Assembly: GCA_036186865.1 (NCBI GenBank) | Contig: AP025042.1 | Span: forward strand, 35,470,487-35,534,486 | Direction: 5' to 3' | Origin: Eustoma russellianum | Lineage: Eukaryota > Streptophyta > Magnoliopsida > Gentianales > Gentianaceae | Length of the DNA: 64,000 nucleotides | Part shown: piece after piece, positions 32,199 to 44,077 of the stretch | How positions within the stretch are numbered: position 1 is the stretch's first letter | Layout: the number at the start of each line of letters is the position of its first letter | Made by a program: the position numbers and the translations under genes | Notes under the pieces: model-generated | Seen by the model: the letters and a program-made list of their open reading frames with translations, nothing else | Database searches by the model: none | Told to the model about the DNA's origin: nothing

Positions 32199-33740
32199 TT
32201 TTTTATCTACAAAACATGCAAAGTAACACTTTATTAATAATGAGGTTAAAATTTATAGAACTCCAACTAAAACATAACCCTCTAAAGAAATATTTTAGTG
32301 AACTAAGATCCATATTGACTTAATTCTAAACTCAGATTTGGCACGACGCTTAGACTTAAGTTATTTAGGTAGGTAACTTCTTTGCCAATTACATTTCATG
32401 CAACTCTTAGAATTTATGGAATATTGACATCATATATCATTGTATGTTAGATTCCATCTAATGCCTTAGGCCCAAAATCGTTTTGATAGCCCAATTAATT
32501 CTAACCAATTTTAAACATATGAGTAGCACTATTACTCATCCTACGTAGCTAGGAATGTTTAAAGCAATTGCTTTGGCATTACCTAATTTAATATAATCCT
32601 AGTTTTAATAGGCGTTTAAGGCATGGATGGCATCAAGACTTAAATTATTAATGAGGATTCAACTTAGTTTATGTCTTGCATTGCATATCATTATATCATA
32701 GCATCCTATATGCATATACAATCTATCATCCACGCATCTCATACAAAATGATAAATATGTAAACGTGACATAGTATGGCCAAGCTAAATATGTTCTTCAT
32801 GAGACCAAATGAAGATCATAAAGGAAACCCTATGTGAAAGACTTCCTATTACAACATTTGCAATAATACATATCTTCTAATCTTGAGCTCGTGCCTCCAT
32901 TTCCATGGAATCCACTTGTCCTTGGTATGTGTCGCCATCACCACTTTGGTATCTTTATTATTCATTTATTACAATAATAAAGAAAACCTAACTACTTGTA
33001 AAATAAAATACAACAAAAACAACAACGTCACGCAGGCCATGAAAACCCAAAACAGAAATATGACTAAGTCAATCACATAGGTCCTAAGGTCATGCTATGT
33101 ACCATGCAAAGATATCAAATAATTATAAAATATCTTACGCAAACATATTATAACAAATAAATATATTGACATTCTTAATGTCACGGTAACGAATTATAGG
33201 GCGTACGATTGATATTTCTCACTGGATCCCAAGCATTGATCGAATCGATATTTGTCATTCGAAACACTAAAATAGAATCATTAATCTTATTAACAATCTA
33301 GCTGTTTTTGAATATGCATAAACTCTTACAGAATCATTATCGGTTGTTTATATTTGATATAAACATAATCGTTTTGATCATCACATGAAAAACGAAAACA
33401 TTATATCACATATAACAATCTAGAATTATAACATCTCATGAAAATGATTTGAAAAACACCAAGCCACTCTCATCAGATGAGATTCGAATAGGGTTTTACA
33501 CATATCATGGCATATCGTGTGTTTATATCTAATATAAACAGAGTCGGTTTTAATCATCACATGACAAACAAATTCTGCCATATACAGATCATCTCATAAA
33601 AACGAATTGAAAAACACCATTCTTCTCTCATCATATGAAATCCGACATGGGGTTTGTACATATATCATGCCATACGAATTCAAACATAAAACATATAATC
33701 ACATAAGCATGATATAATCGATTTAAACAAGAACAACAAG
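32199..33740 (-). other. Copia-B leader between primer site and gag (1.5 kb)
   Basis: Unusually long for a copia element and without a convincing ORF. It contains an imperfect direct repeat of roughly 100 bases (about 33425-33535 and 33590-33690) sharing TTGAAAAACACCA and a CATATATCATG-type word. It may hold packaging or promoter sequence, or be a captured fragment. Confidence 0.6.
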
Positions 33741-33754
33741 TGGCTCTGATATCA
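33741..33754 (-). promoter_or_regulatory. Copia-B primer-binding site
   Basis: Minus strand TGATATCAGAGCCA next to the LTR end: the tRNA-Met site with one G to A change. Confidence 0.85.
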
Positions 33755-33755
33755 T

Positions 33756-34081
33756 TGTTAAGAAACAGACGAGATCACTGCAAAACGCGCGGCGGATAAA
33801 ACAAAATTGATCTCCCATTTCCTACCAAGGATCCATGTTGTTCGTTTAATTCGATGAAAGAAATTCAAAAACTTTACCCCTGTAGATTCGAAATCCACAG
33901 ACGTAGGAGGTGCAAAAACACAAACACCCTCTGTCGGTATCCACATGAATGCTTCCGTCCGGAGTGCTAGCTCTTGAACGGCGCAGCTGAGAACTTCGGT
34001 TTCTCCAAAACGATTTTGGATTTTGTTTTTCTCTCTTTTCTCTGTTCTACGAGATACACCGGGATATATACATATATATAG
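33756..34081 (-). repeat. Copia-B 5' LTR, inner part
   Basis: Matches 26844-27160 of the 3' LTR. It is cut at TATAG (34077-34081), where Gypsy-C begins, and continues at 48614. Confidence 0.92.
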
Positions 34082-35302
34082 TGTAGCGCCCCGCACCCCA
34101 GCCCAGCCAGATACGATGCGCCCGCCGTACTTCACTAAGGAGAGTACTAGGCGTCGATCCATAACGTATCTTAATCCATGATAGAATGCATGGATTTTTG
34201 CGCTTATACGTCATCAAGTAAGAGAAACCGTGGCAGAATAAAAACTTTAAATTAAAAACATCCACGAGATCATTCTTCATTTTACAACCCAAATCAAAGT
34301 ATCGAAATTCACAAAAGTAGATGTTTCCCATCACAACTACATAATCAGTCATCAGTCATAATCGTCAAGTCATGTCTCCTAATCCGTCCATCCTTCGCTG
34401 CACTCACGGGTAGGGGGCCCTAGGTTCATCCTCAATCCATTCTACCCTGTTCCCTGCAGCCTCTGGGAGGAAAACAAATAGGGAGGTGAGTGACAAAGTC
34501 ACCAGCAAGTACACCATAAACAATCATGCATTAAATGAAAAGTGCATACAAGAACCGAACCCCAAAAATTCGGTTTAGAACATACCTGACCTTCCATTCA
34601 ACATTCGATAGCAAGTCAACACAAGGTATATCCAAGGTCATAGCTTAACAGAGATTGAAACTTAACAGAGATCACAGCTTATGAAAGGATCATCACTCAA
34701 TAAAGATCATAACCTAGGAGCTACCAATTCATAACAACTTGGCCTAGATGTTATGAAAGCTTACGTATCAAAAGTAGTGAAATCATAACTTAGGTAACGA
34801 GAGATAGGAGGATCATAACCTATGTAACATTACCTCTAGCATTTGGCTAGCATCTTGTCCTTTCAATCAATAGCCGTTAAGGCAATAAATCATAACTTAG
34901 TCGAGAAGCAAGTAACAACATAGCCTAGGGCAAATAGACTCAACATCTTGCTCATGACCATATGCAATGCGTATGAATGTGCAAAAGTAGCGCATAATGC
35001 CTCGATAGTGATCAACGCTTAATACATCAAGATCATAACTTAAGAATTACCAAATTATAACAACTTAGTCTAAGTATCATGTGTCACTACACGATGACTC
35101 AATAAACGTGACACGCATGCATATGTATGTGTGATGCATCATGACAAAAAATGAGAATATGATCTTTCATACTTTTCTTTCAAATCATCATCGTCAGAAA
35201 ACAACAGAGTGTTCAGATCTATCTTTCCGGATCTGAGGTGGTAACGTCTCCCCTTCGAATCTATTATTCCCGGATTCGGAACGGTAGCGTCATCACTTAT
35301 CA

Positions 35303-35410
35303 GGTCTATTCTCTCCGGGCCCGAACGGTCATTATCAGGTCTATTCTTCTCTGGGTCTGAACGGTCATTATCATGTCTATTCTTCTCCGGGCCTGAATGG
35401 TCATATCATC
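35303..35410. repeat. 36-bp tandem repeat, three units (Gypsy-C 3' LTR)
   Basis: Units contain GGTCTATTCT, CTCCGGGC and GAACGGTCATTATCA. The partner LTR has only two units (45306-45375). Confidence 0.85.
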
Positions 35411-35613
35411 AGATCAATTAACCCCAGATCTAGGCGAGTTCTTACTGGCCAGGAACATACACACACGGTACCGGTGGGAAGTGTTCTTTTAAAACAGGAT
35501 CATTTCTTTAAAAACGCTTTTCATCTTTCTTTCGCATAAAACCAATGCTATAAATCCTGTAAATGACGATGATGCAATGTATGACATGCACTATGCGACT
35601 CGTGAACACATAC

Positions 35614-38600
35614 TGTAGAGAAAAAGGGGGTATGAGTGATTTCAAAATATATGATTTAAATGTGCATAAAAACGTGCATGACATAAATGTGCATGATATA
35701 TTGCATATAACTTGCCCTATATAGTCCATATATAATGTTGCCATAATAACGAGCCATGAAACGTTAAAGCTTACATCAAATGGCAAACATTTGTTGTGTT
35801 TATACTATTTTCATGCGCCACCATTAATGAACTAAACTAGTTCATTAGGTGAAGTACTTAGTTAATTAAACTAAGTAGTTCATTAAAGGAAGCAACATTT
35901 GGACAAGGCACAAAGGCAACAAGACTAAGAAAGGAAAGTCTCCTCCTCCTCATTTACCACATATATGACACGCCTACATATATATATAAGTATATATTTT
36001 CAGATTTTTTAAAAGGCACATACACATGTATTCCAACGTACTATCAACATGTTATATATTTTACGTACGTACGCTAACGTCACACCACCATACTTAACTC
36101 ATATTTATGAGTATATTCAGGTCTTATCTCATATGATATAAGTCATGGTGATGACAAATTAAATACGACACGTTAAAAGGTTCTAAACCAAAAATTGTCG
36201 TATCGGGCGAATACCGAAACTTCGCCAATGTGTCACGTACTTGCCATAAATACATGCCCAGCCCCTACACCTCAAAAATCACTACAATTTTCGTGCCTAT
36301 GATGTTATTTTCAGCCATAAAATCATTCCATGTTGGCACACACAAATCACCCCACACTAAGGCCAAATTGTGGAGATTCCAATTTTAATTTTGTCACATG
36401 TTAATGGCGCCACTTTAGACCAACCAATGCTGAGAATTAAAGTTTATATTATATATATTATGTGTTACATAATATATATAACATGTGCACAAAGTTGGAA
36501 TTTAATTAGAGAAAAATCGGGTAATCGATAAATATCAAAAATTCGTTTTTCTACGTACACAACACATGAAACATTTTTGGAACATCATATGACACGTATC
36601 TAGACACTTTTTACATATGTCATATATCTTAAAGTGTTCTAGAAAATTAAATTAAGGGCTGATTGGAATATAACATGTGTGTATTATTAAATGTGCACTA
36701 TTTTACAAAGTTAGCAAAAATAAATTTCAGCACACACATATACATGTATACACGCCACCTACAGCTGAGATGGAGCATATGTGGAGCATTGTTGGCATAT
36801 TGATTGGTCAAGAATCAATCATACAATATGGTGATTTAAAGAAAGAAGCTACAAATGGTAAGGTTTCAAACTTTGTCTCATTTGAAACACATGCTGAAGA
36901 TTTCAGCATGTGGTGGTTATAGCTGGCCGAATTTTCTAATTAAAAAAGGATATAATTGGTGTCTTGAATTACGTGGTTAATTGGAAGAAGAAATGGAAGA
37001 AATTTGAATTAGTTTCAAAGCCATAAAGTGTGATATCTTATATATCACACATGCTCAAATTTTTCAGCATGTGTGGAATGCATCTTGACCATTTTCATGG
37101 ACATGTGGGTGTCCAAATTTTATTTCTAATTTGATAAGGATATTTGCTATCAATTGATGATTTATTTTAAAAAGAAAAATCAAAGAAAAATAGAAGTATT
37201 TTGAACTTTAACACCATGTATCACATGCTGAAATTTCAGCATGCTAAATTCTCTTTATGGCCGATTTCTTACCTTGGTGTGGAGGAATTTTGTCTTGCTT
37301 AATTTATGTGACAATCTTGTGGATTATGGAAATTATTCTATGTTGATTTTGGCACATGTTTTTAGTGAAATATTCAGATTTTCAAGTCATCAAACGATGA
37401 CAACATTCAACCTATCATGAAGTGTCAAATAAGCAAAGGTTAAATGATCATCCAATGAGAAGGTGCCAAGTAAGCAAGATCATGTCACAATAATGCTACA
37501 CATTCTCCCAATGACTTAGAAGCCAATTTTCAAGAGGGGGAGAGCACCAACGGGTTGGCCAAAAACAATTAAAAAGGAAGGAAGAAGAGCAAAACAAGAA
37601 CAAGAACAAGAGTTGCAAATTCAAAGATCAAAAGTGTTCTAGCCTTCTTCTTCTACACTTTCTTTCTTTCTTCTTCTTGAAAGCCTATTGTACTTATATT
37701 CTTATTCTTGAATAGGCTTGTCATATATCACCACATATTCTATATCTTTGTAAAAGATTGATCAAGGTGTGATCAATCTTCAATCTTGCAAGGTGGTGGT
37801 TTTCGTGTGCATTGTATTCAACATACAAGGTTTGTAAAGGGTTGGAGTTGGTGTGTAACTCCATCAACCCTGTGGTAAGGTGTATTTGTGTTGCGTGATT
37901 AATGTGAACCGAGGAAGGTGTTCCTCGAAGACTGGAGTAGGTTGTTGATAACCGAGCCAGTATAAAATTCCTTAGTGTCATTTACTTTCAGCACTGATTT
38001 TCTATTTCAGCGCTGTTTACTGTTTTAATCATGTTTGTAAAAATAGTAAACGAATTTCAAAAATCACAAAACTTTCAGAAAACATAGCCACACGTGTTAA
38101 AGTTCTTTTGGCGCAAGTTTCAACCCTTTTGGATAAGTATAAGTCATCTAAACGTCTAAAGTTCTTTGACTAGTGCAGTCTGATTTTCAGGCTTGCAAAG
38201 GTTGAGACTTTGATCGTATTTGACTAACTTTCCAAAAGCATTTTTCAAAAATGTTTCAACCCATTTAAATATAATATATAAGGGGTTAGTGGTTAAAATT
38301 TCAGAGCATTTGGAGTTACGTAAAAATAGGAATTAACTTTTCAAAAATAGTCTACTGTTTCTGGCAGATTCGCACAATCTGACCACCAACGATTTTTCAA
38401 GGGGTTAGAGGCTGAATTTTAATCTGAAATTATTAGGAGATACCCATAACATCTGAGTCTAAGTTCTCTCCAAATTTCAGAATTTTGGAAGACCTGCAAC
38501 CTAGTTTTCAAAACGTTTTAAAACTGGTCCTGAAAACAGAAACTGTTTTCAGAAGTTGGGTTTTTGGTTCAAACTAATTTTAAAAACCACATTTTTCGCA

Positions 38601-38647
38601 CCCGCTATTCAACCCCTCCCTTCTAGTGGTGCCTTGCAGATCCTACA
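35614..38647 (+). mobile_element. Solo LTR (3034 bp) of the SIRE-type family inside Gypsy-C
   Basis: Starts TGTAGAGAAAAAGG and ends GCAGATCCTACA, with CATAC on both sides (35609-35613 and 38648-38652). The Gypsy-C LTR is continuous when it is removed, as shown by the uninterrupted partner copy near 45578. Landmarks shared with Copia-D LTRs: double TGAACTA palindrome (35825-35847), CATATGATATAAG palindrome (36123), CATGCTGAA hairpins, AAGCCTATT stem-loop (37681-37719) and GGTGCCTT end. No primer site or interior follows. It is about 0.35 kb longer than the Copia-D LTR. Confidence 0.94.
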
Positions 38648-39249
38648 CATACATCATAACATACATGCACGGACTTGTCTTTTAAGCTGGAAAAACTGTC
38701 CAGCGATCACATTCTGTTCGTACAGCCTCGTGCTAATCAATTCATGCTCATTTTAGTAATCTCATGCCATACACATGCATAATGAAGTCTTAGACTCATA
38801 CCATAAAAATTTTGTAACAATTCGAAAAGTCTAACGACCCCAAAACATCATACTATCACTAATGGTACTGCTGAAATCAGCAGGGCAGTACCGCTTTACC
38901 TCGGTTTCATTGGTCATAAAACCTTATTCATTTTAATCCATCACCTGAAAAACATAGCTAACTCATCAAGGAACGATATTCATGAGTCCAAACATCACAT
39001 TCAAGCTTAAATGAGCTAGAGCAAATCCTTGCGGCTTAAGACATAAAACTGTCCTGTTTTCCAGTTTTGTACAACTAATTTCAACTCAGTTGTTAATCAT
39101 CAAAATGATGGTTTTATGCTGGATTCTTTACATGAACATGTACATATATGCCTTAGGTAATTACCATAAAAATTCCAAGGCATTCCAATAAGTTTAAGGG
39201 GGTCAACTAATTACTTTCTCCCAGCTAGGTACATGCTGAATCTGGGATG

Positions 39250-40640
39250 ACCTGTTTTACCACGAAATTCATTGTGACCAAACCACAACTCTTTTTACTA
39301 AAATTCCAACTCAAAAATGTCATACACACGTCAAAACTATCATCATACCAGAAATCAGCTCATTTTCATATTCCTAAAGTGCACTTTCGAACCACAAAAC
39401 TTACCACTCAAAACTGTCCTGTTCCAGAAACTCTGTTTGACCAGTTTTACAAAAAATTCTACTAAAAATAATCCGTAATTCCTTTTGACAAAATTCCAAC
39501 TCACACATTTCATAAACACATAGGGATATTAGTATACCAAAGATTAGCCAATTTGAATATTCCTAAGGTCTATTTTCAGGTCGTACAACATATCACATAA
39601 ACCCTTATGTATAGTGATCATTGGGTATGTTCGTGGATGTATAGTGTGGTCTAAATGGAAACCCCGAATATATAGACAGTCATATGGTCAGAGACCGCAA
39701 TGGATGGGCTCAAAGTGCAACGACCATAAAGTTACGACATATGGTCCCCGAGGGGCGACAACCCACGTGTGGCTAGTAGATAATTATTGGCACAATAATT
39801 AAATATTGGATAATATTTAATAGGAAGATAAGGTTGAGTTTTAAATTTAAGATTAAATTTAAAACCTTATACCTATCTGATCCTTCCATCCCCTCTATAT
39901 GAAGAACGCTTCATCTCCTCATATTGTCGGAGGTGAAAAACGCTATACACAGTAAAGAGGGAAGGGTGTGCCAAATTTTCTATAAAGCCCACACTGCCTA
40001 GCCTCTCCATCGGGTAAAGCAGTGAATTGTTGATTCCGGTTCAAGGGGCATATCAACAATTGGTGGGGGGTCGTGAATCCTTGGATCACGCTAGATTCTT
40101 CATCAGCCAGAGCATACGTGATCAGATTAACAATGGCAATGGAGCAAGGTATAATTTCCGCATTCTGTTACTTTGTCCATTGATTCGATTAAACGGTCCT
40201 ATTCAAGGGTTTATTAAATTAAATCCAACAAGTGGTATCAGAGCTCCAGTACTTCTGTTTGAGCAGTTCCTACTAAAAATTACACTCTGGTCAATCCACA
40301 TATTCTTTTACCAAAATTCCAACTCACATATTTATTACATATACGGGGCTATCACCATACCAAAAATTAGTCAATTTGGACATTCCTAAGGTTCGTTTCT
40401 AGGTCGTAAAACATGTCATATAAAACTGTCTTGTTCCGGTACTTTTGTTTTACCAACTCTTACTAAAACTTTTATTTAGGACAAATCACAGCTTATTGAA
40501 ATTCCAACTCACACATTTCATAAACATGTAAGGCTAACATCATACAAAAAATTAGCCAATTTGAACACTCCTAAGGTTCGTTTTCAGGTCACACAATCAG
40601 CTACACAAATCTGTCCAGCTCCAGTAGTTACAGCACTTCT
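39250..40640. repeat. About 165-bp degenerate tandem repeat in Gypsy-C LTR
   Basis: Units share AAAATTCCAACTCA, ACCAAAAATTAG, CATTCCTAAGGT and a TTTACCA word. About four to five units here, interrupted by the insertion at 39602; the partner array is at about 46190-46920. Confidence 0.8.
39602..40244 (+). mobile_element. LTR fragment ending exactly in a primer-binding site, no TSD
   Basis: Absent from the partner LTR, where CACATAAA is followed directly by a nine-base ACTGTTCAG and CTCTAG (46520-46545). The last part reads ...AATCCAACA (an LTR end at 40230), two bases, then TGGTATCAGAGC (40233-40244), then Gypsy-C LTR again. So the insert is about 629 bases of another element's LTR plus its primer site, with nothing of that element's interior. 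No target duplication is seen, and the nine target bases are lost or replaced. Confidence 0.75.
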
Positions 40641-41524
40641 TCATTTTTATGGTTCAAGTAATTCCAATCAACCTCATTCCTTAAAATGACTTAATGGACT
40701 TCAACATAATGTTTCCAAGCCTCATAATATGCTTTAAACCATAAATAATCAATTTAAGAGTCATATCAAATTTGTCACACACATTCATACAACAAATCAT
40801 TTGTTCATACCATCACTTAACATCTAGTTTTCATATCTTGTACTTAGCATCTTTTACTAAGACTCATAGCCTAATAATGACTAGCCATTCAAGCATGTAC
40901 TTCACAAATAAGGCAAGATTGGCTAGAGTATACTTGCCTCTTTGAACATTAGAGCTTTGCTTAGCATGAGCCTTGGTTGAAATGGAGTAAAGTCTTCTTC
41001 CTACTTCACATATAGTACACGGATTTGAGAGGAGGAAGAAATATAAGGATCATTAGCTATTATCTTAAGTGAAAACACAACTAAAGTAAGACTATGATTC
41101 TCTTACTAAAATGAAACTTGAATGGAGCTAGAAATGAATCCACCCTTCAAGAAATTAGCTTCTCTTGGTATCTTGCAAAACCTTCTCCTAGTGACCATTT
41201 GATGGTCACGTTTTTGGCAAGACAAAAGGGATACCAATGTGAGTTTCATTCTTTGAAACATGGAATTCACTTAGGATGCTTAGCATGTACTTACCTAGAT
41301 GAATTCTTGAAGCTTGAAAATGGTTCTTGGACTTCTTCACTAACCGTATGTTACAATGGAGAAAATAGGGAAGTCTCCTTGCACCATTGACTTCTTGAGA
41401 GTGGAGTGTTCTAAAATTGCTTGGACAGAATTTTTCTTCCCTTGGCTAAGGGTGCTGCCGTGGGTTTTGTGTTAAGGGGAGGGAGTTTACCATAGTTTAG
41501 TTAGGCTACTAGAATTAATTAGCC

Positions 41525-41716
41525 TTGGTTACTTTTACCCAACCAAGGTTACTTTGTGTAAACTATAGTTACTTTATGTCAACTATAGTTACTTTATTCC
41601 AACTATAGTTACTTTATGTCAACTATAGTTACTTTATATCAACTATAGTTACTTTATGTCAACTATAGTTACTTTATGACTAACCTAGGCTACTTTATCC
41701 AACTAGAGTTACTTCC
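41525..41716. repeat. 20-bp tandem repeat (ACTATAGTTACTTTATGTCA) in Gypsy-C 3' LTR
   Basis: About nine units, the central ones nearly identical, with decay at both ends. The partner array is at 47845-48035. Confidence 0.9.
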
Positions 41717-42291
41717 TTAACCTTGTAGCAAATATTGAGTAACCATGGTAATCTTCAACCATGGGGGGCGGCGGCGATTTTGACTCTTGGGGAGGGGGGA
41801 ACTTTACCATGCTTAATTTCTTTCCAAATGAGTTTAATGAGAAGCCATGTGGGTATTTGCCCCCTTTTTATTAATTATTTCCCCTTTTCTTGTTTTAAAA
41901 TAAAATTAGGAAATTCCTAATTCCCCTTGAGCTAGGGCCGAATTTTTTTTCAAGAATTGGGGAAAGAATTGTCGACTACTTACAACTCCTTAATTTTCAT
42001 TTGGGCTTGTTTTAGAGAGGCCCTTAAGATTAAGCTCTCCTATAATTTGGGAAAAACCCCTTTAAGGCCCCTTTTTATGCCTTATGGCCGAATTTTCTTG
42101 AGCCTTTGGGAGTGAATTGGCCACTTCATATAGTCCATAACTCATGCTTGAACTGATTATATCATTTGCTTATCATCCTAAATAAAAGAATCACTAAGGA
42201 AACTTAGTGAAAGGCACTTGAAGGATACCACTTTATTAATTCACTTATATGAGTCTTCAAGTACTATATGATTTTTCGGCGGGGTACAACA

Positions 42292-42304
42292 TTCTCCCCC
42301 CCTT
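42292..42304 (-). promoter_or_regulatory. Gypsy-C polypurine tract
   Basis: Minus strand AAGGGGGGGGAGAA just before the LTR TG at 42291. Confidence 0.9.
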
Positions 42305-44063
42305 AATATAAGTTTCGTCCTCGAAACTTTAGGCTAGTCAACAAAATGGGGCCTCTACTCCTCATGTTGTCTTCCGTTTCCCATGTGGCTTCTTCTTTTA
42401 GGTAAATAAGATCGCATAAAGTGTCTATTTAGTTCCCTCAGAATTGCTTTGTTCCATTCATCTTAGAGGTCTCATCAGAACTTATTCTAATTCTCTAGAG
42501 GTGTTATCGTAACCTATCTCATATCAAGCACTTGCAACCTTGATACTATGTACTTGATAATGAAATCCATTCCGTGTAATCATGATCATAGCAGGCTTAT
42601 AATTTCCTTTTCCATAAAATATGAAAAACTTGGCAGAGATCATTAACTCTGGGATATGGACCATTAGTTCATTTCTGTAAACATCCCTTCCGTAATCATG
42701 TAATGGTCATCTTACGTATGAAACAGCATCCAAAGTCCTCCCGTATAATTCCAATAAGGTAAACATACCAAGCTCTTCATAAGGTATGTGCTACATTCAT
42801 CTGTCCCACTACTCGCCTTACTACGTAACAACTTTTACCTTTTTGTGATCATTTCATAAGATCGAACTAGAAATGGTGGGTTCTCCTTTGAAACTTATGT
42901 TCCCTTTATGACATTTCAAATCATCCTAAGGTGGCTCGTTCTCTTAAAACATGATTTATATAATCATGACCTATTCCTCGTATAGTGCAGTAAAATGTGT
43001 ACAAGTGCTAATAGTGACGCATCATGACGAGGACTCTGAGTCCCATACACAGTGTCATACTTAGTCATGTTATCACTAATAATCTCACTTGCTTACTTGT
43101 GGTCTACTCATCATAACTTAAAGAAAACTATCATAATCACTCATACTTGGTTAATAGGAAGTAGAGCAGAGGACATAGGTACTTCACACTTATTAGGCGT
43201 ACCTTGGTTGTTTCTTTGTCATCCGCATAAACCAGCCTTATATGGATACGGTTTCCACCTTCTACTCCGTTTGCTTGTTAAATCGTTTCTTTCATTCTTT
43301 CGTTCCCTTACTATCGCATTCCGCTCCGTAGCGGTCCTCCAATAATTCACCAAAGGTCCTTGAATACGACTTAACTTAGCCTAATTTGATCTGGGGGCCT
43401 AGACCACGCACCAATCTGATCACCTTAAACCTTTCATCTCTCATAATCAAAGGAACATACTATCCCAAAGTAATGAATGAGTACGGAGATGCCTGACCCT
43501 TGTCTTAGTGAGTCAAATTCCTCAACCTTTCTCGTGACTAAGTCTTAAGAGAGGAAGAACTCACAAAACTCCTCTTAGAACTTTGCCCTTATCCTATCCA
43601 GTACCAGTATCAGCATGGAGTTACTTTCAACTTTACTTAACTATCTTTCTGCCTACTATGAACTAAATTCCCTGCCAAACCTTGGAATACGTGTTCTTAC
43701 TAACTATTGCTAGTAAAGTTTACTGCCTCCTGGGGTGAAAGTGATGATGTCATCTTACTGAATTCTGGTGTCATCCGTACCACGAAGTGTCGGAGTCTCC
43801 CTCAAGGTATAAATATTCAGAATAAGCGACACCATTTAATTCGTAATCCATATACGATCTTATGGTCATGCAAGCAGACATGATTATATTCTATAGATGG
43901 CCATCGACTAGGGCTTTATCATTCGGTCAAACCCCAATTTTCAGTCTAAGTCATCCTAGTCTATGGTCAACTCTCACCTAGGATCATGACTTAGATCTAA
44001 GATCAAACTTAGTTGACTATGATCATAACTTAGTTCTATATTCTGCCCGGATTTGGAGCCTTT
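42305..44063 (-). other. Gypsy-C internal region, no coding capacity
   Basis: About 1.76 kb. I see no gag, protease, RT or integrase motif on either strand; only the last 40 bases near the polypurine tract resemble the end of a chromovirus pol. ORF 43052-43342 on the + strand is antisense and has no recognisable domain. This is the pattern of a large retrotransposon derivative. Confidence 0.75.
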
Positions 44064-44075
44064 GCTCTGATACCA
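44064..44075 (-). promoter_or_regulatory. Gypsy-C primer-binding site
   Basis: Minus strand TGGTATCAGAGC, two bases from the LTR end at 44078. Confidence 0.93.
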
Positions 44076-44077
44076 CT

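Larger units (their letters stand above)
34082..42291 (-). repeat. Gypsy-C 3' LTR with two later insertions
   Basis: Spans 8.2 kb because it contains a solo LTR (35614-38647) and an LTR-primer-site fragment (39602-40244). Without them it is about 4.5 kb, matching the 5' LTR. It has a 36-bp tandem repeat near 35303-35407, a 165-bp degenerate repeat and a 20-bp repeat array. Noncoding. Confidence 0.92.

Noticed and set aside
40233..40244. Primer-binding site as the start of another full retrotransposon
   Set aside because: Sequence after it is Gypsy-C LTR, not an element interior; it belongs to a fragment.
41525..41716. Regular 20-base array as a possible CRISPR
   Set aside because: Units are contiguous with no unique spacers, occur in both LTRs of a retrotransposon, and the DNA is plant nuclear.
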